The notes under the pieces: generated by a model
Seen by the model: the letters and a program-made list of their open reading frames with translations, nothing else
Database searches by the model: none
Told to the model about the DNA's origin: nothing
Origin: Mycobacteroides immunogenum
Lineage (GTDB): Bacteria > Actinomycetota > Actinomycetes > Mycobacteriales > Mycobacteriaceae
Reading direction: 5' to 3'
Length of the DNA stretch: 64,000 bases
Assembly: GCF_001605725.1 (NCBI RefSeq)
Contig: NZ_CP011530.1
Coordinates: 3,782,001-3,846,000, forward strand
Shown here: positions 52,277-59,833 of the stretch, piece by piece
How the letters are laid out: the number at the start of each line of letters is the position of its first letter
Numbering within the stretch: the stretch's first letter is position 1
Made by a program: the position numbers and the translations under genes

Positions 52277-52436
52277 CGCGCGCCGCGTTCAAAAAAAACC
52301 TGACGGGAGCCTCCGGGGGTCAGGAAGGCCCCCCACCCGGACATTTTCGGGGGGAGGGGCCCTGACCTGCGGTTATGACCCTTCGGGGCGTGTGTATCGG
52401 TGCAGGTCAGTACGTTTTCAGCCTTTCGGCTGGCCA
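52277..52436. other. Non-coding region beside terminase, cos/packaging site candidate
   Basis: This 160-base gap has C- and G-runs in inverted order around 52328-52360 and a 9-bp inverted repeat, CTGACCTGC at 52362-52370 and GCAGGTCAG at 52402-52410. cos sites of mycobacteriophages usually lie next to the small terminase gene in such non-coding sequence. The cut position cannot be told from the sequence. Confidence 0.4.
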
Positions 52437-52889
52437 TCACCACGACATCACACCTCCATCATGTTTGCTGGCAGGGTCGGTATGTTTGCTGTGGGACTGC
52501 TCGGCGTACCAGTGTTTTGCTGCCTGCGCCATGCGCCAGGGTCGCTCGGCCTTGCACCGGGCCATGACCACGCCCTGACCTGGATCGATGGTGATGACCT
52601 GCGCGCCAGCAGCCCGGTAGCGCGCGAGCAGGCCCTCGCCGGGCATCGAATGGATCAGGTACACGTCGCACTGATCGGCCAGCATTAGCGCGGTGTCGAT
52701 CGCGGCTAGCCGTGCGGCCTTGGTGACCGCGCGGATGTGCTGCGGCGGGTCGTGCGGGTCGCCGCCCGCCGGGGTGAGCACCGAAGCGATGGCGTCGTAG
52801 TCGATGGTGATGTCGCCGTGGCGGGCGTTCTGGCGCACCCAGGTGGACTTGCCGGCCGCCGGCGGGCCAGTCACCAGATACAGGGTCAC
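52437..52889 (-). CDS. P-loop kinase-like protein (AAA/zeta-type nucleotide kinase)
   Basis: A 150-residue protein with an N-terminal P-loop, LYLVTGPPAAGKSTWVRQ, then DITIDYDAIA (a Walker B-like acidic strand) and CDVYLIHSMPGEGLLARYRAAGAQVITID. It resembles small nucleotide or polynucleotide kinases and the AAA_33 family. Located between an HNH gene and the terminase, it may end-process DNA for packaging. Start is GTG at 52889 with GTGA overlap on the HNH stop; the longer open frame is rejected. Confidence 0.75.
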   Translation of the reverse strand: MTLYLVTGPPAAGKSTWVRQNARHGDITIDYDAIASVLTPAGGDPHDPPQHIRAVTKAARLAAIDTALMLADQCDVYLIHSMPGEGLLARYRAAGAQVITIDPGQGVVMARCKAERPWRMAQAAKHWYAEQSHSKHTDPASKHDGGVMSW

Positions 52890-53290
52890 CAGTCCATCGC
52901 CAGGTTGTCGGCAGTGACGATGGCCGCGGCGGTGGTGATGCCCAGTGTCGCAAGGGCTGTCGACCACTGCGAGGGGTGAACGTCGAGTACCGCGGGCCGG
53001 TGGGCGTCGTGGCGGCCGTCTTGGCGTTGGCTGTTGCATACGCCGTGCAGCAGCCGATCGGCGCGTTGCCCACCGAATGCCCGAGCCTGGCTATGGTCAG
53101 CGGCCAGCTGCTTGCGGTCCCAGTTGCGTTCCAGCAAGGGCGCTTTGAACATGGGCAGTGCGCACCACCAGCACAGCGTGCCGTCGACGTGGCGACGTAG
53201 CAGGCCCTCGGCGTGCTGTTGGTGTTTCCAGCCCAGACCGCGATCGGTGGTGCTGGCCTTACGGCCGGGCCTCGGCGACATAGGGCTCAT
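52886..53290 (-). CDS. HNH endonuclease next to the terminase
   Basis: A 134-residue protein with a Cys pair (LCWWC), DHSQARAFGGQRADRLLHGVCNSQR, and so the C-x-x-C ... D-H ... C pattern of HNH nucleases. HNH genes adjacent to terminase are common in siphophages, where they are needed for cos cutting and head assembly. Starts at 53290 and 53281 are both possible. It overlaps the preceding gene by about 32 bases. Confidence 0.82.
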   Translation of the reverse strand: MSPMSPRPGRKASTTDRGLGWKHQQHAEGLLRRHVDGTLCWWCALPMFKAPLLERNWDRKQLAADHSQARAFGGQRADRLLHGVCNSQRQDGRHDAHRPAVLDVHPSQWSTALATLGITTAAAIVTADNLAMDW

Positions 53291-53657
53291 CCATGGTCAG
53301 CACATCCGGCGAGAACCCTTGGCGCCCGGGGCTTGTGTCGGCCTCGGCGCGGGCAGGCGGGGCGGTCGGCGATGGCATGACCTGCGCGGGTACGACGGAT
53401 GGCTCGCTGCCGTCCTGCTCGACATCGAGCGTCCAACCCTTGGCGTGGGTGGTGATGGTCATCGTGGTGTTGCCGGTGGGCTGTCCCAGCCCGGCGAGCG
53501 TCGCCGTCTGGGCAAGGGTGGCCATGACAGCCAGACCCCAACCCTGCCCGCCTGATTGACGCTTGAGGTCGGGGAGGTTGGGCGGCGTCGCGCGCCAGGT
53601 GCCAGGGTCGGCGTCCATCAGGGTCTTGCCGTCAACGGTGATCTTGATATGACTCAT
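53259..53657 (-). CDS. Phage protein of unknown function
   Basis: A 132-residue protein starting SHIKITVDGKTLMDADPGTW, with a beta-like first half and a Pro/Ala-rich acidic second half. I recognise no family. It overlaps both neighbours (ATGA with 53654), so it belongs to the minus-strand transcript leading to the terminase. Confidence 0.6.
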   Translation of the reverse strand: MSHIKITVDGKTLMDADPGTWRATPPNLPDLKRQSGGQGWGLAVMATLAQTATLAGLGQPTGNTTMTITTHAKGWTLDVEQDGSEPSVVPAQVMPSPTAPPARAEADTSPGRQGFSPDVLTMDEPYVAEARP

Positions 53658-54055
53658 GGGGCTGCAATCTTTCTCAGAAGGCGGGCATCGATCGTCACGT
53701 CATTGGTCTTGCCGACGGTGAGCACCAGCAGGGGATTGGTGCGCTGATGGTCGGCGCGGTCCCACAGCGTGACGATGCGTGTGCCGTCCGGCGCTTCTGC
53801 GGCGTCCTGGCGCAGCTGCGCCGCATCGGCTTTCGTGAGCGTCACGAACTCGGCGGTGATGACCGACTCCAGTGCCTCGGCCCACATCTTGGCGGCCTGG
53901 CCGACCATTTCCTCGGCTTGCTCATCGGACATCCCGGTTGTGCGGAACCCGGGAATTGGGATAGTCCGCGGGCCCGAATTCGCATCGCCGGGATGCGGTA
54001 GTGCACCGGATGCCAACGTGCGGGTGAGCAGATCCACCAACAGCTGGTTGGTCAT
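53654..54055 (-). CDS. Phage protein of unknown function
   Basis: A 133-residue protein with GMSDEQAEEMVGQAAKMWAEALESVITAEFVTLTKADAAQLRQDAAEAPDGTRIVTLWDRADHQRTNPLLVLTVG. It has a helical centre and a beta-type C-terminal domain and no motif known to me. It shares one base with the upstream small gene and four with the downstream one. Confidence 0.6.
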   Translation of the reverse strand: MTNQLLVDLLTRTLASGALPHPGDANSGPRTIPIPGFRTTGMSDEQAEEMVGQAAKMWAEALESVITAEFVTLTKADAAQLRQDAAEAPDGTRIVTLWDRADHQRTNPLLVLTVGKTNDVTIDARLLRKIAAP

Positions 54056-54264
54056 CAGAGATCCCGCATGCGCCGCGAGAGCTGTTCGCCGTCAGCCTTC
54101 CCTGCGGCGGACATCCTCGCGTACGCATCCCTTAGGCGGCGCTCTGCGTCATCGATGGTGCAGTGAGTGCTGTTGACGGTGATGTTCGTGACGCTGGTGC
54201 GCTGGCCTGCCGGATCAAGCTTGTCGGCAAGCCTGCGCAGTGCGCGGGCAATGGTGCGTTTCAT
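54055..54264 (-). CDS. 69-residue basic phage protein
   Basis: A small protein with a strongly basic N-terminus (KRTIARALRRLADKLDP) and a C-terminal helix (IDDAERRLRDAYARMSAAGK). No motif recognised; nucleic-acid binding is possible. The ATG at 54264 has GGGAG at proper distance. It begins the minus-strand block after the divergent gap at 54265-54395. Confidence 0.6.
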   Translation of the reverse strand: MKRTIARALRRLADKLDPAGQRTSVTNITVNSTHCTIDDAERRLRDAYARMSAAGKADGEQLSRRMRDL

Positions 54265-54395
54265 GGTGATCTCCCGGGCTGTCGGAGCACGCACGGCGGA
54301 ACGTGCGCATTTGGTTGTGCGAATTCGCCTCGACGTGGCAGCCCGCCTGCGTACGCTCCGCTCACCGATCAAGATCAGCAGAGGGAGGCCGTGCG

Positions 54396-54635
54396 GTGAG
54401 CAATCCAAACGATCGACATGTCGTGCCCAACCCGGATGGCGGCTGGGATGTCAAGAAGGCCGACGCGGAGAGGTCCAGCGGACATTTCGACCGTCAGGTC
54501 GACGCGGAGAAACGCGCCAAGGAGATTGTCGGGAACCTCGGTGGCGGCGAGCTTTTGATCCACGACAAGAAGGGCAAGGTCCGCGAGAAGAACACCGTGC
54601 CGCCGGGGAATGACCCGCGCCGGTCAAAGGGCTAG
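54396..54635 (+). CDS. DUF2188 domain protein
   Basis: A 79-residue protein, RHVVPNPDGGWDVKKADAERSSGHFDRQVDAEKRAKEIVGNLGGGELLIHDKKGKVREKNTV, that fits the whole DUF2188 domain (V-P-x-x-G-W-x-V-K ... G-G-E-L-x-I-H). Its biochemical role is not established. It starts with GTG after GAGGGAGG and is followed by its own terminator. It is one of few plus-strand genes in this phage part, so it is probably expressed separately, perhaps in the lysogen. Confidence 0.82.
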   Translation: MSNPNDRHVVPNPDGGWDVKKADAERSSGHFDRQVDAEKRAKEIVGNLGGGELLIHDKKGKVREKNTVPPGNDPRRSKG

Positions 54636-54657
54636 CGAGGCCACCCCGTACAACGAA

Positions 54658-54682
54658 GAAACCCCAGCTAGGCCGGGGTTTT
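54658..54682 (+). terminator. Terminator after the DUF2188 gene
   Basis: AAACCCC and GGGGTTTT flank a short GC-containing loop, with a run of four T at the end on the plus strand. It separates the DUF2188 gene from the HNH gene 225 bases further on, so the latter should have its own promoter in 54683-54906. Confidence 0.75.
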
Positions 54683-54906
54683 CATGCAGCGGACATAGTG
54701 GTCCCACCGACATGTTGAGCGCCATTTTGCCATACGCGCAGGTCGGGAGGGCTATCCAAGGCCCAGCGTGTCGCACGCGAGGCGCTGGGCCGCCGGCACT
54801 CCCGGCCTGATCAAAAGCTTGATTTCAGGAAGGCCCGGAAATTAGCGCCGTGCGTCGCTACAGTTCCAAGCGTTCAACGGAACGCATGTGAGGATCGCGG
54901 ACGGGT

Positions 54907-55857
54907 ATGGATGCCATTATTACGATTGCCGCTGTCCTCGTGGGGGCATTCGGCTTGTTCTGGGCTGTTACGTTCATCCTCAGAGAGGTGTACTTCCGTA
55001 GCCCAGAGTTCTTGGCGCACAAGAACAACATCGCGACATTCGTCGCAGAGCACAACGAACTTGCCGCCTACACCCAGGAAATTCGCAGCAAGGGATTATT
55101 CCAACTCGGCTTCTCGCCCACGGGCATGCATGCGCACCTCGCATCGTTCCAGAACACTAGCCATTGGAACTACCACCGCGACCGAAATATGGCGAGCTAT
55201 CAAGCACCTAACGTGCACAACTGCTCGCTGCAAGTCGTGCGCAACGCTAGCGCCGACCCCCTCAAGTACTTGATGAAGTACTTCAACATCAAGCCAAATG
55301 AGACCCAACTCGCCCAGGCCGAAGATCTAGGTAATAGCATCACCCGACTCGAAGCCGCCCTCGCCAACCTTCAACAGCGCGAGCAGGTCATCACCGAATC
55401 GATCAACCCGCCGGCGTTTATTCTCTGGCTCTACAAGGATGCGTTCATGCGGCATGTGGGGGTGAACCTGTCAACGATTACCGTTCCGTACCCCGTGTAC
55501 ATTTTTGAGTACGTCAGCGCGGGCGGAAATAGCTCTCAGCGAGCCACCATCACGTTGAATGCCCCAACGATCGACGTGCTCGTAGAAACCCTTTCGCAGA
55601 AGATCCGATGGCGAAAGAGCGTCGCCGGGCAGCGCGCCATGATGACCTCCAGACTGCGCGCAACCATCAAGTCCCGAGACAACTACACGTGCCAATCTTG
55701 TTCGGTGTCCCTCGCCGCTGAGCCGCACCTCCTTCTTGAGGTGGACCACATCATTCCGGTATCCAAGGGCGGCATGACAGCCGTGGAGAACCTGCAGACG
55801 CTGTGCTGGCGCTGCAACCGAACCAAATCGAACAAGCTAACGCCCCGTAATCAGTGA
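54907..55857 (+). CDS. Membrane-anchored HNH endonuclease
   Basis: A 316-residue protein. The N-terminus is a membrane helix (AIITIAAVLVGAFGLFWAVTFIL); a helical region with SITRLEAALANLQQREQVITES follows. Residues about 245-315 are an HNH nuclease: YTCQSCSV, then LEVDHIIPVSKGGMTAVENLQTLCWRCNRTKSNK, with all Cys and His present. The join of a membrane anchor and nuclease is rare in phage packaging proteins and points instead to a lysogenic function such as cutting incoming DNA. Its own strand, isolation and flanking gaps support cargo status. It overlaps the convergent gene at its end by seven bases. Confidence 0.83.
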   Translation: MDAIITIAAVLVGAFGLFWAVTFILREVYFRSPEFLAHKNNIATFVAEHNELAAYTQEIRSKGLFQLGFSPTGMHAHLASFQNTSHWNYHRDRNMASYQAPNVHNCSLQVVRNASADPLKYLMKYFNIKPNETQLAQAEDLGNSITRLEAALANLQQREQVITESINPPAFILWLYKDAFMRHVGVNLSTITVPYPVYIFEYVSAGGNSSQRATITLNAPTIDVLVETLSQKIRWRKSVAGQRAMMTSRLRATIKSRDNYTCQSCSVSLAAEPHLLLEVDHIIPVSKGGMTAVENLQTLCWRCNRTKSNKLTPRNQ

Positions 55858-56093
55858 GCATCACCGCGCTTGTTGCGCTGCCATGCAGTGTGTGCGGCCG
55901 CGAGCGCCGAGGCTAGGGCGGGGGCATCCTGCATGGGAAGGATGGACGGGACGTTGGCTATGGCCACCTCGTCGCCCCGTGGCGAAGATACGCACTTCGC
56001 CGTCAGCCCACGGTCGCGCGGTGATCGGTACACGGACAAGGCTAGATCGCGACCATCGTCTACGCGCAGGCGCAGGTTGCCGACATTCGGCAC
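55851..56093 (-). CDS. 80-residue phage protein of unknown function
   Basis: A small protein (NLRLRVDDGRDLALSVYRSPRDRGLTAKCVSSPRGDEVAIANVPSILP followed by an Ala-rich helix). The start codon is a GTG. No motif is recognised. It converges on the HNH gene with a seven-base overlap. About 125 bases of sequence without a gene separate it from the membrane protein gene upstream. Confidence 0.5.
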   Translation of the reverse strand: MPNVGNLRLRVDDGRDLALSVYRSPRDRGLTAKCVSSPRGDEVAIANVPSILPMQDAPALASALAAAHTAWQRNKRGDAH

Positions 56094-56218
56094 CGACGGT
56101 CACCTTGCGCGTGAGGCTGAACAGGTTCGGGATGCCTCTCGATGATCTCGCCGATGGCCTTGCGCGCGTCCATGGGGCTGGTTCTACGCCAGGGGGCCGA
56201 AATCGCCCTGATGCACGT

Positions 56219-57259
56219 TTAGTGGAATACCTCCCGAAATGCCTCACGGGTCACCTGCCAGAGGTTGGAGTCTGATTTTTCGCCTCGCGTCCTCCACCCA
56301 TCGATAACAGCCTGTCGAACCGTTGGCCACTCGTCCCGGTCCTGGTTGCACCATCGCTGGTAGTAGGAGCCTTCACGGAATGAATCTCCCTCGCGCCGCA
56401 GCCCTAGAACAATGCGGAATTTAACAATCCACGGTATAGCCGTGGCCACGGAATTACAGACAGTCGCATACCACTGGATAGCTACCACACTGACGCTAAT
56501 AACACCGAACAGGTGGTGGAGATTGGCGGGGTATGCAAACTTTGAAGCATCCGCGAGAAAGCGGGCTATGTTCACACCATAATAGAAAGCCAGCCCAGTT
56601 ATTGCTAGGCCAAGCCATGGTTTATAGATTGAAACAATCTTCATAATCCAGAACCATGTAGTGAATGTGAGTAAGTATATTCCGATCTGAGTGAGCCAGA
56701 AGCACAGTATCAGTATCCAAAGTACTGTGGATAGCATGAACTGGATGCCGAACAGCAGCCCCATTCGTGCGACGGCGAATAGCAGTAGGGCGGACCATAC
56801 GGTGTAAAGAAGCAGGGCTATGCAATACCCCGCTTTGCGCCAGCCAGATGAATCTCGGATATGCGGTGAGATTTTCTTCCGCGCGAATACTACGAGAACT
56901 GGCAGATATATTATCGCCCCCAGTAAGGAATAACCATTCGGATAGAATGCCAGGTCGCCACTAACCCGCGCGAACAGACGAGGAATGTGAATCACCTCAA
57001 GTTCGGCAATCTTCATCGCGGTCACGTTTAGCATCCAGGGCGAGGCGATCAAAAGTAAATAGCTAAATAAAAGCAGCGGTAAAGCACGGTAGAACTTGGC
57101 GGCCTGGCCTTGTGCCCTCAGGTGATCGCCGACCTCCTTCTGCCACCGGTAGTAGGTCTTAGCTGTGTCTACCAAGCTTCGGACGCTGAGCATGAATCGC
57201 TCCAGTGGCGAGTGGGGGCCTTTTCCTGCACTGTCGATTGAATTGGCCGGTAACTCCAT
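56219..57259 (-). CDS. Multi-pass membrane protein of unknown function, lower GC than neighbours
   Basis: A 346-residue protein with about six membrane helices (for example LPLLLFSYLLLIASPWMLNV, LLGAIIYLPVLVVF, ALLLYTVWSALLLFAVARMGLLFG, LILCFWLTQIGIYLLTFTTWFWIM) between charged N- and C-terminal cytoplasmic parts. The gene is visibly richer in A and T than the flanks, with codons such as TTA and ATA that are rare in this window, so it was probably acquired from elsewhere. Membrane cargo of prophages often blocks superinfection. I recognise no family. GGGAG precedes the ATG. Confidence 0.72.
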   Translation of the reverse strand: MELPANSIDSAGKGPHSPLERFMLSVRSLVDTAKTYYRWQKEVGDHLRAQGQAAKFYRALPLLLFSYLLLIASPWMLNVTAMKIAELEVIHIPRLFARVSGDLAFYPNGYSLLGAIIYLPVLVVFARKKISPHIRDSSGWRKAGYCIALLLYTVWSALLLFAVARMGLLFGIQFMLSTVLWILILCFWLTQIGIYLLTFTTWFWIMKIVSIYKPWLGLAITGLAFYYGVNIARFLADASKFAYPANLHHLFGVISVSVVAIQWYATVCNSVATAIPWIVKFRIVLGLRREGDSFREGSYYQRWCNQDRDEWPTVRQAVIDGWRTRGEKSDSNLWQVTREAFREVFH

Positions 57260-57352
57260 GCGTGCTCCCGTGGGTTATGCGTCCTCCTAACGGTGTTGGA
57301 GTGCGCTTGGCCGAAGTATGCGGGTTGGGTCCGACACTTCGACTTCTTCAGT

Positions 57353-58555
57353 TCACCCACGCTCCCTGGCGTTGCGGGGCCGCTCGGCACGCACCGTGCG
57401 TACGTCGCCTATGCGAACCATCTGGTGACCGTGGGCGTCGTATCCGCGGACCGGCACCTGCCCGTTCTGTATCCAGCGTTCGATCGTCCGCTGCGGCACG
57501 TGCTCGTCGAGGCGAGGCAGCACCACGTCGACGAGCTCGCGCACGGTGGCATTGCGATCGTCGAGCTCGCCGAGGTTGCGGGCCAGCACATCGGCCACGA
57601 CATGCGCGGTGTCGCATTGCGGGCACACGATCGTGCCGCTGTGACTTGGCGCCATGAGTGCATACCCGCACCGGGTCGTGCTGTCGCCCTTCTCGGCTCG
57701 CTCCTTTAGCACCTTGCCGGGCGCCGGGTCGGTGATACACGGCCCCAGGGTCATTGGCTCTGGTGGCCGGTTGACCACCCGGGCCGCAGCTCGGTACACG
57801 TGCTCGATCTCGTCGCAGATCTCGGCGCCGTTCTCCTGCAGGGCAATATCGGCGGCGTGGTTGTACAGCCACTTGGCCATTCGCGCGGTCGTCGCGATCG
57901 AGAGTGTGTCCTCTCCGCGCCTTCCGGCGTAGGTCACGCGCAGCTTGGCCGCGGGGGCTTCGTCCGGCGTCTGCAGCTCCGGGGCGCCGTCGCAGTCGTC
58001 ACACAAGGGCCCTGACACCGAGGTCGGCAGTGTCACGAAGCAACGCCGACATGCGCCGGCCCGGGCGGGCGGCGCGGAATCGACGTTGAACTCAACCGGC
58101 GGCGTGCTCTCCAGCTCGCCGATTGGCAACGGCGTTGGCCTCGTGCGGAACTCGGGCACCTCGATCCCGCGTGTTTCGCACATGTCTCGGATCGTGGTCG
58201 ACAACGCGTTGCCGATCCTGTCCAGCTCGTCGCTGGCGCGTCCGTTGACGCGGCCGAGCGCCAGGGCATGCCAGAGTGCGGCCTGGTGCCGGTCCCGGTG
58301 GTCCCTCGGAGTTGGGGTGGTGTCCTTGTCGCGCGGAAACGGCTCGACGTGGCTCACGAGCGTGTCGTCGCCATGCAGCACGTCCCGACCCTCGCCCTTG
58401 CGGGCCCCATCCCCAAGGTTCGCCTGCCCGACGGCGGTCTCCGTGAGTCGATCGAGCCACCATGGCAGGTCGGCCAGCCGCTTGCGCAGCTCCGATATGC
58501 AGGCCTTGCATACAAACAGATCGGTTGCGCGCTCACAACGCTTGCACTTGGTCAA
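57353..58555 (-). CDS. Phage protein with Zn-knuckles and C-terminal helix-turn-helix-like domain
   Basis: A 400-residue protein. The N-terminus has two Cys pairs (KCKRCERATDLFVCKAC), the middle two more (CRRCF, LCDDCDG), and later CGYALMAPSHSGTIVCPQCDTAH. The C-terminus VRELVDVVLPRLDEHVPQRTIERWIQNGQVPVRGYDAHGHQMVRIGDV resembles a helix-turn-helix of the MerR/excise type. DNA binding is therefore likely. Such proteins occur in mycobacteriophage early regions, but their role is unknown. The start is TTG at 58555, overlapping the stop of the preceding small gene (TTGA), with AAGGGG upstream. Confidence 0.72.
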   Translation of the reverse strand: MTKCKRCERATDLFVCKACISELRKRLADLPWWLDRLTETAVGQANLGDGARKGEGRDVLHGDDTLVSHVEPFPRDKDTTPTPRDHRDRHQAALWHALALGRVNGRASDELDRIGNALSTTIRDMCETRGIEVPEFRTRPTPLPIGELESTPPVEFNVDSAPPARAGACRRCFVTLPTSVSGPLCDDCDGAPELQTPDEAPAAKLRVTYAGRRGEDTLSIATTARMAKWLYNHAADIALQENGAEICDEIEHVYRAAARVVNRPPEPMTLGPCITDPAPGKVLKERAEKGDSTTRCGYALMAPSHSGTIVCPQCDTAHVVADVLARNLGELDDRNATVRELVDVVLPRLDEHVPQRTIERWIQNGQVPVRGYDAHGHQMVRIGDVRTVRAERPRNARERG

Positions 58556-58677
58556 CGGTTGAATCCCCTTACCATTTCGGTGAATTGGACATCGATATCG
58601 ATCTGTTCGATCTGCTGGAGTAGGCGGCGCTGCCAGGGCTGTAGCGGCATACCGAGGTGCACACACATCTGCACCAT
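58552..58677 (-). CDS. 41-residue small phage protein
   Basis: The frame starts MVQMCVHLGMPLQPWQRRLL, continues with QQIEQIDIDVQF and ends RGFNR. A TTG start 24 bases earlier is possible; an in-frame TAG lies above that. Its stop overlaps the next gene start in the TTGA form used for coupling elsewhere. The function is unknown. No strong ribosome site is seen. Confidence 0.5.
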   Translation of the reverse strand: MVQMCVHLGMPLQPWQRRLLQQIEQIDIDVQFTEMVRGFNR

Positions 58678-58697
58678 CCGGTCAGCGTCGCCGTGCC

Positions 58698-58868
58698 TCA
58701 ACGCGCACCGCCCGACCTAAACCACGGTGCGCGGGCCAGCCAGCGCTTACCGCAGGGGCATTCGACGACAACACCGTGCCTTCTGGAGGTGTTCGACTTC
58801 CCGAACTCGACCCATATCGCTCCGTGACGGAGAACCAGTTCGTGCCAAAGGATTACCAGAGTGTTCAT
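58698..58868 (-). CDS. 56-residue small phage protein with Cys pair
   Basis: A short protein (NTLVILWHELVLRHGAIWVEFGKSNTSRRHG, then VECPCGKRWLARAPWF) with one C-x-C and basic residues. The ATG overlaps the upstream stop by ATGA (58865-58868), which supports it. The function is unknown. Confidence 0.55.
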   Translation of the reverse strand: MNTLVILWHELVLRHGAIWVEFGKSNTSRRHGVVVECPCGKRWLARAPWFRSGGAR

Positions 58869-59230
58869 CGCACACACCCGGCCGCGAATGCCGCGAACGC
58901 TTCGGTGCTGGTGTCGAATCGGCACCAGGTCTCATATCCGTGCGTCTGACGCTTCTCGATGCGCCACTCCCCATCGCGCTTGCGGATCCGCCACGGCGCC
59001 GGTGGACGGTTCGGCCAGAACGCCCTGGCGAACTCGATGCGCCAGGGCTCGGTGCTGTCGCCGCGTCCGAAGTGTGGGTTGGCCGACCTGCCAGCTCGCG
59101 GCTCGTCGTGCACCGCGTCGTCGTACCAGTAGCCCTCGGCCAGCGTGCCGTCGTCGAGCTGCACGGCCACGCGGTCGCCGTCCGTCAGTCCGGGGCAGGT
59201 GAACCACTCGGGGCTTGCTTTCTGGGTCAT
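58865..59230 (-). CDS. 121-residue phage protein of unknown function
   Basis: This protein has a small SH3-like N-terminal part (DGDRVAVQLDDGTLAEGYWYDDAVHDEPRAGR) and a Trp-rich C-terminal part (PWRIEFARAFWPNRPPAPWRIRKRDGEWRIEKR). I know no family for it. The start has CGGAG at the right distance. It belongs to the early minus-strand series between the replication gene and the Zn-knuckle protein. Confidence 0.6.
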   Translation of the reverse strand: MTQKASPEWFTCPGLTDGDRVAVQLDDGTLAEGYWYDDAVHDEPRAGRSANPHFGRGDSTEPWRIEFARAFWPNRPPAPWRIRKRDGEWRIEKRQTHGYETWCRFDTSTEAFAAFAAGCVR

Positions 59231-59299
59231 CGTGTCTCCGTTCGCATATCGATTCCTGGGGCTGTGGTGAACGCTGGTGGGCGTTCGGGGGGTTGGTGA

Positions 59300-59833
59300 C
59301 TATCCGGTAAGGGGTGGATGTTCTGCGGGCTCTACAGCCTCGGTTCGTGAGGGGTGGAACGCGCCGCCCTTGAGGGGCTTGCCGTCGTGGTTGACGCACG
59401 GGTGGCCAGCCTTCGCACGACACGACACCCACGGGCACCTGATGGCCATCTCGGGGTGCGCCGGGCCGGATCCCACACTCGGACGGACGAACTGGCGCAG
59501 GGGCTTGCCAACGGCTTCGACGAGCTCGCCGAGCCGCTCACGGTTGCGTGCTTCCAGGGCGAGGTCGCGCTGGTCCTCGCGGGCCCGGCGGTCGTCGGCA
59601 CTTTCGCGGGCGAGCTCGTCGCGGCGCTTGGCCTTGACGCGGGCGTAGATGTGGCCGGGCTGCAGCCAGACATCCGGGCACTCGCGCAGGTGATCTCGCA
59701 CGGCGTTGACCGCCATGTCGAACGGCAGATCGCCAATCACGGCCTGCCACACGTCGACATCGGCCTTGCCCACCGTGCGCCGGTCTGCGGCCACGACGGC
59801 GGTCAGCACGTCGATCACCTCGTCGCGGGTCAT
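59300..59833 (-). CDS. Replication-linked phage protein with C-terminal Zn motif
   Basis: A 177-residue protein common in mycobacteriophage early regions. A helical N-terminal half (RDEVIDVLTAVVAADRRTVGKADVDVWQAVIGDLPFDMAVNAVRDHLRECPDVWLQPGHIYARVKAKRRDELARE) resembles replisome accessory domains; the C-terminus IRCPWVSCRAKAGHPCVNHDGK has three Cys and a His as a probable zinc site. It directly follows the replication initiator gene (ATGA overlap at 59830-59833), which suggests helicase loading or another replication role. Confidence 0.7.
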   Translation of the reverse strand: MTRDEVIDVLTAVVAADRRTVGKADVDVWQAVIGDLPFDMAVNAVRDHLRECPDVWLQPGHIYARVKAKRRDELARESADDRRAREDQRDLALEARNRERLGELVEAVGKPLRQFVRPSVGSGPAHPEMAIRCPWVSCRAKAGHPCVNHDGKPLKGGAFHPSRTEAVEPAEHPPLTG

